Shown: positions 25,658-34,287 of the stretch, one piece after another | How the letters are laid out: each line of letters starts with the position of its first letter | Position numbering within the stretch: the first letter of the stretch is position 1 | Assembly (NCBI GenBank): GCA_963676605.2 | Contig: CAXXSP010000014.1 | Span: 1-55,996, forward strand | Direction: 5' to 3' | Length of the DNA: 55,996 nucleotides | DNA from: SABI01 sp963676605 | GTDB taxonomy: Bacteria > Spirochaetota > Spirochaetia > Sphaerochaetales > Sphaerochaetaceae | Made by a program: the position numbers and the translations under genes | The notes under the pieces: model-generated | Database searches by the model: none | What the model saw: the letters and a program-made list of their open reading frames with translations, nothing else | Told to the model about the DNA's origin: nothing

Positions 25658-27103
25658 TCAGAGGGTATACGGGAGCTCCTTGATTCTCACGATACCCTCG
25701 GTATTCATGACGATCCTCACCAGACGGGACTCCTCGATAGTACCCTTCGGGTCACTCATCGTACAGATAAGATGCAGGTGATAGACCTTACCGCTCTTCT
25801 TTTTCGAGATATCGATATCACTGGTGGGGATGAAGATATCATCTTCAGAGTCATCCATCTCCTTCAGCCAGTCATCCAGGCGGATACGAAGAACAACCGT
25901 GATCTCGGAAATCCCGCTTTCCATCCGATCTCTCACCTTCTGCCTGTATACCTTCACGAACCGCCGATAGTGCACCACATCCTCCTCCGGAAGGATGTCG
26001 AAGAAGGGATTGTACTCTGATTCTCTGAAATGCTGTATAGTCGGTGAAAAGGAGGAGGAAGGTCTCATCCTGATCAGCATCTTCACTTTCATCAGGATAT
26101 TCTGCGTTCTCGGAGATTTGAAATGGATGATCTTATCTGCGAGAAGATTCGGCAGGGTCTTTCTGAACACGGCTCGCAGTCCCTCTTTGATTCTATCCTT
26201 GAAAACATACGCCAGGATGATCATCATCGCCCAGGGAATAGAGTTTTTCAGGAAAAACGCCTCTGCGAATATTGCAGCAAGGGTTGCAAAGGTCATCGCG
26301 ATAGCGGCCGCCGCCCCTGCCAGGATATTCCCCATTCTTTCCGGTGCCTTCGACTGTATCGGGTGGAGGTAAAGAAGGGATTGTGTCCATTTCTTCAGTT
26401 CTGCGCACCGGAACATATACTTCTCATCAGTCCGTTTCCCCTGTCCAGGAACCGAAGAGTATCCACAGGAAGCACGGTAGGCGATCTCACTACGTGCATA
26501 TTCCACAAGATACTGAGAATCACTCATATACTGAAAGATGAAGGTAGCAGTAGACTCCACCTGAATGCTCATCGCCTCATCAGACCACCTGAAAGCGGTT
26601 GTCATCTTATTTCCCGTAGGATACAGAGCCTCCACACTCTCTACGAGTTGACGAAACCTCTCAAGCACATCAGCTGAGGAGTGGTGCCACTGTTCCACTT
26701 CCCGGGGACTCAGGGAACCGTCAGTGACCGAATCCTGAAGGTCAGAGGAATGATGGCGTATCATATTGGTGAGGAACTGGATTTCATGAATGAGATTCTG
26801 TTCCCATGAAGCATGATGAGGTCCCTGAAGATCCTGGACTCCCTTTTCAATCACCGTCAGAGGAGAATCATCATTTTTCCTGTCAAGAATCTCCTCGAGA
26901 GTTATGGAAGGAGAACTGTATCTGCCGTGAGACTGGAACTTACGGAGCATCGATTCTCTTGTGATCGACTTCTCAGAAACATTCAGCTGCGGGGGAGAAA
27001 AAATGTAGTAATCAACGCTCTTTGCATACGAGCGATCAGCGTACAGCGGATATGTGATCTTCACCTCAATGTGTCGTGAAGAGTGACGACGGATATCAAA
27101 CAC
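25658..27103 (-). CDS. unknown 481-residue protein with central membrane hairpin
   Basis: I do not recognise this protein. A soluble N-terminal half of about 250 residues (HIEVKITYPLYADRSYAKSVDYYIFSP near its start) leads to a pair of hydrophobic segments at about residues 257-300 (GNILAGAAAAIAMTFATLAAIF, SIPWAMMIILAYVF), then a second soluble domain with beta-rich sequence (EITVVLRIRLDD, KVYHLHLICTMSD). Both soluble parts are probably cytoplasmic. Start: GTG 27101-27103, since GGGAGG lies 8 nt before it and a strong promoter lies 25 nt upstream; a longer frame to 27217 would run through that promoter. Confidence 0.8.
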   Translation of the reverse strand: MFDIRRHSSRHIEVKITYPLYADRSYAKSVDYYIFSPPQLNVSEKSITRESMLRKFQSHGRYSSPSITLEEILDRKNDDSPLTVIEKGVQDLQGPHHASWEQNLIHEIQFLTNMIRHHSSDLQDSVTDGSLSPREVEQWHHSSADVLERFRQLVESVEALYPTGNKMTTAFRWSDEAMSIQVESTATFIFQYMSDSQYLVEYARSEIAYRASCGYSSVPGQGKRTDEKYMFRCAELKKWTQSLLYLHPIQSKAPERMGNILAGAAAAIAMTFATLAAIFAEAFFLKNSIPWAMMIILAYVFKDRIKEGLRAVFRKTLPNLLADKIIHFKSPRTQNILMKVKMLIRMRPSSSFSPTIQHFRESEYNPFFDILPEEDVVHYRRFVKVYRQKVRDRMESGISEITVVLRIRLDDWLKEMDDSEDDIFIPTSDIDISKKKSGKVYHLHLICTMSDPKGTIEESRLVRIVMNTEGIVRIKELPYTL

Positions 27104-27127
27104 AGGAAAAACCTCCCTTCGGCACCT

Positions 27128-27155
27128 ATTATACACTGAAACGAACGGAAGACAA
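27128..27155 (-). promoter_or_regulatory. promoter of the unknown 481-residue protein
   Basis: TTGTCT (27150-27155), 16 nt spacer, TATAAT (27128-27133) on the minus strand. It fixes the GTG at 27103 as the likely start. Confidence 0.7.
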
Positions 27156-27235
27156 ACCTGATGCTCACGGGAAGATCTCTCTGAGTTTTTCGCACAGAAC
27201 CTACGGAATTTTTCCAAAAGTCCGACTATTCTACC

Positions 27236-27275
27236 TAATATAATATATCTTCTTAGGGAGATGCATAATATAATA
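27236..27275 (+). repeat. paired 10-bp direct repeat TAATATAATA, possible operator
   Basis: TAATATAATA occurs at 27236-27245 and exactly again at 27266-27275, 30 bp apart, or about three turns of the helix. The pair sits 55-95 bp before the Phd-Uma2 gene. Phd-type proteins repress their own promoters by binding repeated sites, so these are candidate sites for the fused Phd domain. Confidence 0.45.
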
Positions 27276-27330
27276 ACTCAAAATCAATAGCTAGTATTGC
27301 ACCGTAGATTATATGTATGGGAGGTTTTAT

Positions 27331-28068
27331 ATGAGAATTTCGACTACTGTCCTGCAGAATTCATTCGGCAAGTACCTGAAGATGGCGATGGAGGGAACGC
27401 CTATCTATATTGATAGGAACAGTGAGCCTGTTGCAGTAATGAAAGGGGTAACCGAAGAAGAACGCTGGCATCTCAAAGAGGAAGCACGGGCGTATCTGGC
27501 CAAGCCAAGATATACCTACGAGGAATTCAGAGAGATTGCAGAAAGGGATGAAAACACCTGTCAGTACGAATTTATTGACGGTCAGATCTATCTTCTGGGA
27601 TCGCCCAGATTTTCCCACCAGAGTGCTTTAGGGGAACTGTATGTTACGTTTTTCCATTATTTTGAAGACAAGCCATGTAGGCCGATCATGGCTCCGCTGG
27701 ATGTGAAACTCTTCGGCAAGGCCGCCCGTTTCGAGGATAATCCCAATGTCGTTCAGCCCGATATGTTTGTCATGTGCGACACGGATCAGGTGGATGAGAA
27801 AGGGAAATATCAGGGGATACCGACGCTTGCGGTCGAAATTCTCTCACCTTCCACAAAATCGAAGGATATCATGATAAAAGCGAAACTCTATATGGATAGC
27901 GGGATTCAGGAATACTGGGTCGTAGACATTGAAAATCGGCATCTTACCATCTATCACTTCGAAGAGAGAGACCTGAAGGAGCAGAACGTCTACACCTCCG
28001 GTGATATTGCCTGTTCCTCCATCTTTGAAGGGCTCAAGGTTGAAACCGACAGACTCTTCAACTCCTGA
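27331..28068 (+). CDS. Phd antitoxin-like domain fused to Uma2-family nuclease-like domain
   Basis: Two domains in one chain. Residues 1-50 match the Phd/YefM DNA-binding antitoxin fold: STTVLQNSFGKYLKMAMEG, then PIYIDRNSEPVAVM. Residues 60-245 match the Uma2 family, a PD-(D/E)xK nuclease fold: YEFIDGQIYLLGSP, VVQPDMFVMCD, LAVEILSPSTKSKDIMIKAKLY and SGIQEYWVVD. The acidic and lysine residues (PD, EILSPST, KAKLY) are all present. The start ATG 27331 follows GGGAGG at 6 nt. Uma2 proteins are usually alone; a repressor-nuclease fusion could be self-regulating. The role (defence, toxin or DNA repair) is unknown. Confidence 0.8.
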   Translation: MRISTTVLQNSFGKYLKMAMEGTPIYIDRNSEPVAVMKGVTEEERWHLKEEARAYLAKPRYTYEEFREIAERDENTCQYEFIDGQIYLLGSPRFSHQSALGELYVTFFHYFEDKPCRPIMAPLDVKLFGKAARFEDNPNVVQPDMFVMCDTDQVDEKGKYQGIPTLAVEILSPSTKSKDIMIKAKLYMDSGIQEYWVVDIENRHLTIYHFEERDLKEQNVYTSGDIACSSIFEGLKVETDRLFNS

Positions 28069-28169
28069 GCGAGAGTTGAAACTCAAAGAGTACACATGAA
28101 ATTCTGATAATACAAATTTACCATTATTATCTATAGTATTTGCAGGGTGTCGTCCCCGGAGCATCTTTA

Positions 28170-30551
28170 CTATTCTGTCTCAGATACTGACTTCCTGTAT
28201 TTCCCGGGAGTTGTTCCTGTATGCTCTCTGAAGAGTTTGATAAAATAATAGCTGTTACTGTACCCGACTGTGTTTCCGATCTCTTCAACTGTCATATCAG
28301 TCTCAAGTAGAAGCTGTTTGCTTTTACTCACACGTATTCGGGTAAGATACTCAAGAAAATTCATACCCATCTGTTCCTTGAAGATTCTTCCTAGATAACT
28401 TGGATTGAGTTTCAACTCAGCCGCAACCCAGTGAAGATTTACTTTTCGTCCACAATCCTGTTCAATCAGATCCTTCACCTTGTCTGCATAACACCAGTTA
28501 CGGGTTGTTCTGGCCTGGGAAATGTAATCCGCACACCTCTCTGCAAGATCTGTAAACCAGTGAAACACTTCCCTCACGTCTGAGATACGTGAAAGAGAGG
28601 CAAACGGTGAAGCATTCTCCGGGGATACTTGCTTCCAGTCACCACCGACATCTTCAATACTGTCTGAGAAGGCGATCAGGATTTTTGTAAGCACCTTCTG
28701 AATTTCCCTATACGGGCCATCCTTGCTTTGAGAAATCAGATCCGCATAGATTTCTTCTATCACATCATGTGCAGCTTCCTTGTGACCTGATTTCACAAAA
28801 TCTTTCAATGTTTCAATCAGATCATCATAATGTTTAAAATTCCACACATTACCGATTCGTATATCCTGGATATGAACAACCTCTCCGTTCCCGGCGAGCA
28901 TTCCATGTTTGAGAGCTTCGACAGCTTCGTTATAAGATATGTGTAATTCATTTATGTCGGCCTGGATCGTGCCAAGGCCTATAGAACAATCGGACTCCAC
29001 CCTCTGGGTTATGGCCTTCTGGATAGTCTCAGCACAGAGAAAAAGCTGGTCTAACTGAGAAGCGTCACAGTTCACTATCGCGACGAACCAATTATCATCA
29101 GTTTCAGCGACATCCCCTGTAGTGAGCGATTGAATTGAGTTACGGATAACCTCAGCTATCCAAAGGCGGTGAAGACTGGCTTGTTCGGGTCCATCAGCCT
29201 CCTCCCTGACAGCAACAGATATAACCATAGCAGCAACATTTTGAGGAAGAACATCTACCATAGCAAACTCGAAACGTGATTTCAACATATCAGGATTCTG
29301 GTATCTTGGTTTGAGGAGAGATCTGACTAGCTTCTCTCGATAGGCAGGCATACTCTCCCGCAATTCTATCTCAAGGCGGTCCTGAAGCTTCTCAGATTCT
29401 TCGATTCTTCCCGCGATATATTTCAATTCACCAACTCCTGTTGCTATCGTGAGTGAACTTGGGGAATTATCACGTCTCTTCCCCAGTTTACTTACTGATT
29501 TCACAAGATTCAAAATCGGGCTATATAGTCTTCTAGTAGCAAAAAACACGATCAGAATCGCAAAGAACAAAATTCCTAATGTTGAAAATAGATAATATTG
29601 CTGAAGTGATCTCACATGCTGATATAAGTCATCCAGATTTGTTCGACTTACAAAAGTCCATTCAAGCGTAGGAGAATACACATAGGTTAAGAGAGAATCA
29701 TCACTCAGGATACTGCCGGTAGTGGTGTCTGAGGATGTCACAAGGTCTGCGATGGGTTTTAAAAAGGAGAATTCGTTCTGATTGTAAAGCTGAGTATCGA
29801 ATAAAATCGGTTCTCCTTTTCTATCGAGTACAAAAATCGTGTTATTGTATTCGGTATTTGTATACTTCGCAATGTGACGATATAGTCGCTCGGCATCGAT
29901 GTTCACAAGAAACATATTTTTCTCTTTAAAGGAAGGAAGCAAGACAGAGATTACTTCCTCATCATTGGCAAACCTATAATTGGCCTCTCGTATAAACCAG
30001 GTCAGGAACGGTTTATCCTCTCCCTCCAGCATGGGCTGCCAGCTTAAATCATAGAATTCCTTAAAGGGATACTGAACCCAGCTGTCCATGAGGATGAGGT
30101 CCTTATCTCGATCATAGTAGTATACCGATTGGATATATCTGTTTGATAACCGAAGGCTGCTCAATTTGTTATATACCCTGTCCTTCGCTTTCAGATAGGG
30201 AGAAATTTCATCACCGTGGTCAGGGTCACCGCTTTGAGCCTGCTTCTCAAGATTTTTTCCATCCGGGTAGTTTTCATAGTCGGCGATGTTGTTATCTACT
30301 ATAAGCTGCAGAAAGCTTGAATCTATCTGAGTCTTCACTATCTGAAAGGCATTTTCCGTTTGTTGAAGGTATCTCAGATTCGCATCATTAATCTGGTTCT
30401 GAAATGCTTTCTGGGTATTCAGGAAGAGAAGAGTACTAATAATAAACAGAGGTAACACTGCGAGAACCAACATGGAACCCACAAGTTTAAGATAAAATTT
30501 ACGAATCTTTAGTAATGTGAGCAAAGAAGTAATACTCATGGAATGTTTCAT
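28170..30551 (-). CDS. membrane sensor with AraC DNA-binding domain (YesN type)
   Basis: A one-piece sensor-regulator of 793 residues. A membrane helix (LVGSMLVLAVLPLFIISTLLF, about 23-43) leads to an external Cache-like sensor domain (to about 320), a second membrane helix (YLFSTLGILFFAILIVFFAT), and a cytoplasmic part with a HAMP-like link and a middle domain (CSIGLGTIQADINELHISYNEAVEAL). The C-terminal 100 residues are an AraC domain (LNPSYLGRIFKEQMGMNFLEYL, EEIGNTVGYSNSYYFIKLFREHTG). Such proteins control adjacent sugar ABC importers in Paenibacillus, Clostridia and spirochaetes. It is divergent from the xylo-oligosaccharide importer and likely activates it when the sugar is present outside. 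Confidence 0.92.
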   Translation of the reverse strand: MKHSMSITSLLTLLKIRKFYLKLVGSMLVLAVLPLFIISTLLFLNTQKAFQNQINDANLRYLQQTENAFQIVKTQIDSSFLQLIVDNNIADYENYPDGKNLEKQAQSGDPDHGDEISPYLKAKDRVYNKLSSLRLSNRYIQSVYYYDRDKDLILMDSWVQYPFKEFYDLSWQPMLEGEDKPFLTWFIREANYRFANDEEVISVLLPSFKEKNMFLVNIDAERLYRHIAKYTNTEYNNTIFVLDRKGEPILFDTQLYNQNEFSFLKPIADLVTSSDTTTGSILSDDSLLTYVYSPTLEWTFVSRTNLDDLYQHVRSLQQYYLFSTLGILFFAILIVFFATRRLYSPILNLVKSVSKLGKRRDNSPSSLTIATGVGELKYIAGRIEESEKLQDRLEIELRESMPAYREKLVRSLLKPRYQNPDMLKSRFEFAMVDVLPQNVAAMVISVAVREEADGPEQASLHRLWIAEVIRNSIQSLTTGDVAETDDNWFVAIVNCDASQLDQLFLCAETIQKAITQRVESDCSIGLGTIQADINELHISYNEAVEALKHGMLAGNGEVVHIQDIRIGNVWNFKHYDDLIETLKDFVKSGHKEAAHDVIEEIYADLISQSKDGPYREIQKVLTKILIAFSDSIEDVGGDWKQVSPENASPFASLSRISDVREVFHWFTDLAERCADYISQARTTRNWCYADKVKDLIEQDCGRKVNLHWVAAELKLNPSYLGRIFKEQMGMNFLEYLTRIRVSKSKQLLLETDMTVEEIGNTVGYSNSYYFIKLFREHTGTTPGKYRKSVSETE

Positions 30552-30578
30552 GTATGTCCTGCTAAAATTAGTTCGAAT

Positions 30579-30607
30579 AGAATAAACTGCGATATTTCAG
30601 CTGTCAA
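30579..30607 (-). promoter_or_regulatory. promoter of the YesN-type regulator
   Basis: A perfect TTGACA (30602-30607), 17 nt spacer and TATTCT (30579-30584) on the minus strand. Leader about 20 nt with AGGACA before the ATG. Confidence 0.7.
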
Positions 30608-30915
30608 GATTACATAAAGTATATCCTAAGGGTGTAGCCTGGAGACTGAATAAAGGACATTCTGTGGAAATGAATCAAGACCCATTCCATCCAATTCTCG
30701 TATAAGGTACGTATTCTATTTTCCGTGAAAAGGAGTGTATCATCATTCTCATCTTATTCCATACTCCGGAAATTCCTCATGACTTAAGAATAGATGACAT
30801 GCATATAGAGTATGCCATGAAAGGTGTTAGAATTAGAAAGTTTTACAAATCATTGATTGATACATACATTTTCTACATGTTGTGAATATCTGCATAGGTG
30901 TAGATTTCTTTTATC
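30608..30915. other. intergenic region without a recognised gene
   Basis: About 300 bp of AT-rich DNA between the two divergent promoters of the sugar locus. Short open frames lack ribosome binding sites. A loose inverted repeat GGAGT...ACTCC (about 30732-30767) is visible but weak. The sites of the adjacent YesN-type regulator are most likely here or just before the importer promoter. Confidence 0.4.
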
Positions 30916-30943
30916 TTGTGGATACGCTCCACACTGATATGCT
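30916..30943 (+). promoter_or_regulatory. promoter of the sugar importer with a palindromic site in its spacer
   Basis: TTGTGG (30916-30921), 16 nt spacer, TATGCT (30938-30943). The 17-bp palindrome TGTGGATACGCTCCACA (30917-30933; 6-bp arms, 5-nt centre) fills the -35 box and spacer, an ideal place for a repressor. The leader is about 25 nt with the ribosome binding site AAAAAAGGAGG. Confidence 0.6.
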
Positions 30944-30976
30944 TTAGTAAAATAATTCCAAAAAAGGAGGCGTGCT

Positions 30977-32293
30977 ATGCACAAAAATGGAGTTAAAACT
31001 ATAGTAGTCATGATGGTACTGCTACTCGTTTCCACCGCTGCTTTTGCTCAGGGAAATGATGAATCATCGAATGCTCAGGGAAAAACCGAGAAGGTTGAGC
31101 TTGTATTATGGGATGTACAGACAAGTACCACACTTCGTGACATTGTTGATGCGGCTGCCCAGCGTTTCATGGATGATCATCCGGATGTCAGTCTGGATGT
31201 TGTTCATATTCAGAATGATGCATACAAGACCAAACTGAAAGTGGCCATGGGAGCCGGAACACCACCGGATATATTCCATAACTGGGGTGGCGGTGTTCTA
31301 AAGACCTATGTTGATGCAGATAATGTCTATGAAATAACTGATACTGTTGAAACATTGAAAGAAAAAGGTATGAGTGCCTCATTTGACCCCGTTACCTTCG
31401 ATGGTAAATCCTACGGAGTTCCGTACGGAGGTCTGAGCGGTGTATTCTTCTGGTATCGGCAGGATATTTTCGATAAATATAATATCGAACCTCCAAAAAC
31501 CTGGGACGAACTGATTGAGGTCGGAGAAATCCTGAAATCACACGGAATCGTTCCTCTTTCTCTTGCAAATAAGACTAAGTGGACAGGTTCATTCTACTAC
31601 ATGTACCTGGCTGACCGCCTTGGAGACACCTCAATGTTTGCTGATGCCTACTCAGGAAAGGGCTCGTTTGAAACTCCCGAATACGTTAAAGCTGGAGAAC
31701 TGCTGACCGATCTGGTGAGAAGAGATTTCTTCCCCAAGGGATTTAATGGTATGGATTATGATACCGGACAGTCACGGACTCTCCTGTATACTGGAAAGGC
31801 AGGAATGCAGCTCATGGGTGCATGGTTGCTCGGCGCAGCCAAAAAAGAAGCTCCCGAAGAAGTCTACAGTGAATTGAATGTGTTCCAGTTCCCTGCAATA
31901 GAAGGAGGAAAAGGTGATCCTTCAAATCTAGTTGGAAGTCCAGGGCAGAATTACTTCTCAATTTCAAAAGTCACGAAAAACAAAGAACTTGCAGAAGAAT
32001 TCCTGCGCGATTACGTCATGGACGATATCTGGGTTGCGGAAGCCACCGAACAGGGATACATTTCACCGGTCAAAGGCATAGCAAACGAAGTTGAAGATCC
32101 TATCCTCCAGAATGTTGCACGCTGGTTTGAAAATGCCGAGCACGTACAGCTTTATTATGACCAGTATCTTCCACCGGAGATCGGCGAACTTCATAAAGAT
32201 GTCGTACAATCCCTATTCGGCCTTGATATGACTCCAGCAGAAGCTGCGGAAGCGCACCAGAAAGCTCTTGACCAGTATATGGCAGACAGATAG
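30977..32293 (+). CDS. ABC sugar-importer solute-binding protein (family 1)
   Basis: Catches an oligosaccharide outside the inner membrane and hands it to the two permeases downstream. A classic signal peptide (residues 1-25, ending STAAFA before QGND) is followed by the family 1 binding-protein fold: VELVLWDVQTSTTLRDIV, VAMGAGTPPDIFHNWGGG, YGVPYGGLSGVFFWYRQDIFDKYNIEPPKTWDEL and AGMQLMGAWLLG. Length 438. There is no lipobox Cys, so it is periplasmic. The GH120 gene in the same operon points to xylo-oligosaccharides. No ATPase gene is nearby; a shared MsiK/MalK-type ATPase elsewhere is expected. Confidence 0.93.
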   Translation: MHKNGVKTIVVMMVLLLVSTAAFAQGNDESSNAQGKTEKVELVLWDVQTSTTLRDIVDAAAQRFMDDHPDVSLDVVHIQNDAYKTKLKVAMGAGTPPDIFHNWGGGVLKTYVDADNVYEITDTVETLKEKGMSASFDPVTFDGKSYGVPYGGLSGVFFWYRQDIFDKYNIEPPKTWDELIEVGEILKSHGIVPLSLANKTKWTGSFYYMYLADRLGDTSMFADAYSGKGSFETPEYVKAGELLTDLVRRDFFPKGFNGMDYDTGQSRTLLYTGKAGMQLMGAWLLGAAKKEAPEEVYSELNVFQFPAIEGGKGDPSNLVGSPGQNYFSISKVTKNKELAEEFLRDYVMDDIWVAEATEQGYISPVKGIANEVEDPILQNVARWFENAEHVQLYYDQYLPPEIGELHKDVVQSLFGLDMTPAEAAEAHQKALDQYMADR

Positions 32294-32324
32294 ACAGAGC
32301 TGAATTGTTCTTGATTTATAAACC

Positions 32325-32350
32325 CGTGCACTCAGGCTGCTGAGTGCACG
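32325..32350 (+). terminator. stable hairpin between binding-protein and permease genes
   Basis: A perfect 11-bp stem, CGTGCACTCAG and CTGAGTGCACG, with a GCTG loop, 31 nt after the binding-protein stop and 18 nt before the first permease. There is no T run. Such hairpins after binding-protein genes protect the upstream mRNA and reduce read-through, giving more binding protein than permease. Confidence 0.6.
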
Positions 32351-32368
32351 TTAATCGGTAGGGTACTT

Positions 32369-33262
32369 ATGAATACGTTGAAAAACAACAGCATGATTGC
32401 AGGATTTGCATTCGTTCTGCCGGCTCTTCTCATTTATCTTTTCTATTTCCTGCTTCCTATTCCGTTATCTGGTGTGTATAGCCTTTTTAAATGGGATGGC
32501 ATATCACCAATGACTGATTTCAGAGGACTCGGGAATTATATCAAACTCTTCCATGACTCAGTATTCTGGACAAGCTTCATCAATAATATAAAACTTGTAG
32601 TCTTATCATTGATTATTCAGCTTCCGATAGGATTACTTTTAGGATTACTTGTATCATCAAAACTGAAAGGACTCATGGTATACAAATTGTTCTACTTTAT
32701 CCCCATGACGATTTCAGCTGTCGCTATAGGGATTACCTGGAAATTCATCTATGATCCCAATTTCGGGCTTCTCAATACATTTCTCTCCAGTATTGGACTT
32801 GAGAATCTGGCTTTAGGCTGGCTGGGAGAGCCAGAACTTGCTATCGGAGCTGTAATAGCTACTATCTCCTGGCAGTATGCTCCTTTTTATATGGTTTTGT
32901 TTTCTGCAGGTCTTTCAGGTGTTCCTCAGGAACTTATTGAAGCAGCATATATAGATGGTGCTTCGAAATTCCAGTCATTCCTTCACATAACATTACCGCT
33001 TTTGAGGGGAACAATCCGTACCGCGTCGATTCTGTCAATTACCGGATCCTTGAAATATTTCGCATTAATCTTCGTCATGACTGAAGGCGGTCCAAATCAT
33101 GCCAGCGAATTAATGGCAACTTATATGTATAAACAGGCCTTCACATCCTTCAAGATGGGATACGGCAGTGCAATCGCGGTTGTCATGTTTATTATTTCCT
33201 TCGCTGTAACCATTATCGCACTTAAGTTGGGAAAACAATCGGAGGGACTGAATGAAGCATAA
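32369..33262 (+). CDS. sugar ABC importer permease, MalF/UgpA type
   Basis: The first of two membrane subunits. Six hydrophobic segments and the EAA loop contacting the ATPase (ELIEAAYIDGASKFQSFLHITLPLL) are present. The opening FAFVLPALLIYLFYFLLPIP is typical of the family. Length 297. The end overlaps the next permease gene by 11 nt, so the two are likely made in equal amounts. Confidence 0.93.
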   Translation: MNTLKNNSMIAGFAFVLPALLIYLFYFLLPIPLSGVYSLFKWDGISPMTDFRGLGNYIKLFHDSVFWTSFINNIKLVVLSLIIQLPIGLLLGLLVSSKLKGLMVYKLFYFIPMTISAVAIGITWKFIYDPNFGLLNTFLSSIGLENLALGWLGEPELAIGAVIATISWQYAPFYMVLFSAGLSGVPQELIEAAYIDGASKFQSFLHITLPLLRGTIRTASILSITGSLKYFALIFVMTEGGPNHASELMATYMYKQAFTSFKMGYGSAIAVVMFIISFAVTIIALKLGKQSEGLNEA

Positions 33263-34100
33263 TGAACGGTTTCAAATGAAAGCCACTTTTTCAAAAGTTG
33301 TTATTTACCTGCTGGCCACACTCTGGCTAGTGATTACACTCTACCCCGTCATATTTCTTGTACAAAATTCGCTAAAATCGAATTCTGAATTTTTCTCGGG
33401 TAATGCTTGGGATTTTCCCTCTGCACTGATTTTCCAGAATTATATGAAGGTCATCGAACAGGATTTTTTCCGCTTTGCCGGGAATTCGCTTTTTACCGTA
33501 GGGCTATCTCTCCTGATCTTGGCATTTTTCGGTAGTATGGCTGGATTTGGTTTATCTCGTATCAGATTCAGATTCAGGAATATACTATACATGCTTTTCG
33601 TTGGAGGTCTTACAATACCGATCCATATCACTCTCATACCTGTATATAACATCACCCGTATCCTGGGTATATATGACACCTTGGCTGCCATGATAGGACC
33701 TTTTGTAGCCTTTAATCTTCCTGTCACGGTATTCATTTTCACATCATTTATGGGAGAACTTCCTCGTTCTCTGGAGGAAGCGGCATACATCGATGGAGCA
33801 AAACGATTCCAGGTATACAGCAAGATAATATTACCGATGGCGAGACCTGCAGTAACTGCAATCATTATTCTCGATGCTGTTGTCCTGTGGAACGAATTCA
33901 TCTTCCCTCTGGTGTTGATAAATTCAGTAAAATATCGTCCTTTGACGTTAGCATTATGGAATTTTCAGGGAGAGTTCACTGCACAGATTCCGGTCATGAT
34001 GGCATCACTCGTTCTTGCATCAATGCCGCTCTTCCTCATTTATGCATTTACCAGAGAAAGACTGATGGAAGGAATGGTAATAGGTGCAGTGAAAGGTTAG
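33252..34100 (+). CDS. sugar ABC importer permease, MalG/UgpE type
   Basis: Second membrane subunit, 282 residues, with LYPVIFLVQNSLKSNSEFF near the start and the EAA loop SLEEAAYIDGAKRFQVYSKIILPMARPA. It ends GMVIGAVKG, the common closing of this family. About 190 nt separate it from the GH120 gene; no terminator is seen there, so the operon probably continues. Confidence 0.93.
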   Translation: MKHNERFQMKATFSKVVIYLLATLWLVITLYPVIFLVQNSLKSNSEFFSGNAWDFPSALIFQNYMKVIEQDFFRFAGNSLFTVGLSLLILAFFGSMAGFGLSRIRFRFRNILYMLFVGGLTIPIHITLIPVYNITRILGIYDTLAAMIGPFVAFNLPVTVFIFTSFMGELPRSLEEAAYIDGAKRFQVYSKIILPMARPAVTAIIILDAVVLWNEFIFPLVLINSVKYRPLTLALWNFQGEFTAQIPVMMASLVLASMPLFLIYAFTRERLMEGMVIGAVKG

Positions 34101-34287
34101 AAAAGCACATGTGGATAACACGCTGGATCTCGGCATGGAACGATTTCCTTTAGACCAAGGATTCACTCTTATCCAGTAGCAACAGAAAATACTGAGGAGA
34201 GACAGATTGATTGGCTGTAGCTTCCTCAGATTTCGGATCCCTGTACCTGGAGTATCAACAGAATTTACAGAAGGAGATTATAAAAAA

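Noticed and set aside
27104..27217. 38-residue N-terminal extension of the unknown 481-residue protein
   Set aside because: A TTGTCT-16-TATAAT promoter lies inside it, and a GTG with GGGAGG follows.
30552..30976. tRNA or small RNA gene in the 425-bp gap
   Set aside because: No cloverleaf, no CCA end and no hairpin with a T run could be found.
34207..34287. Longer N-terminus for the GH120 protein
   Set aside because: The ATG at 34288 gives the family start and places both catalytic residues at the assigned numbers; the extension has no ribosome binding site.
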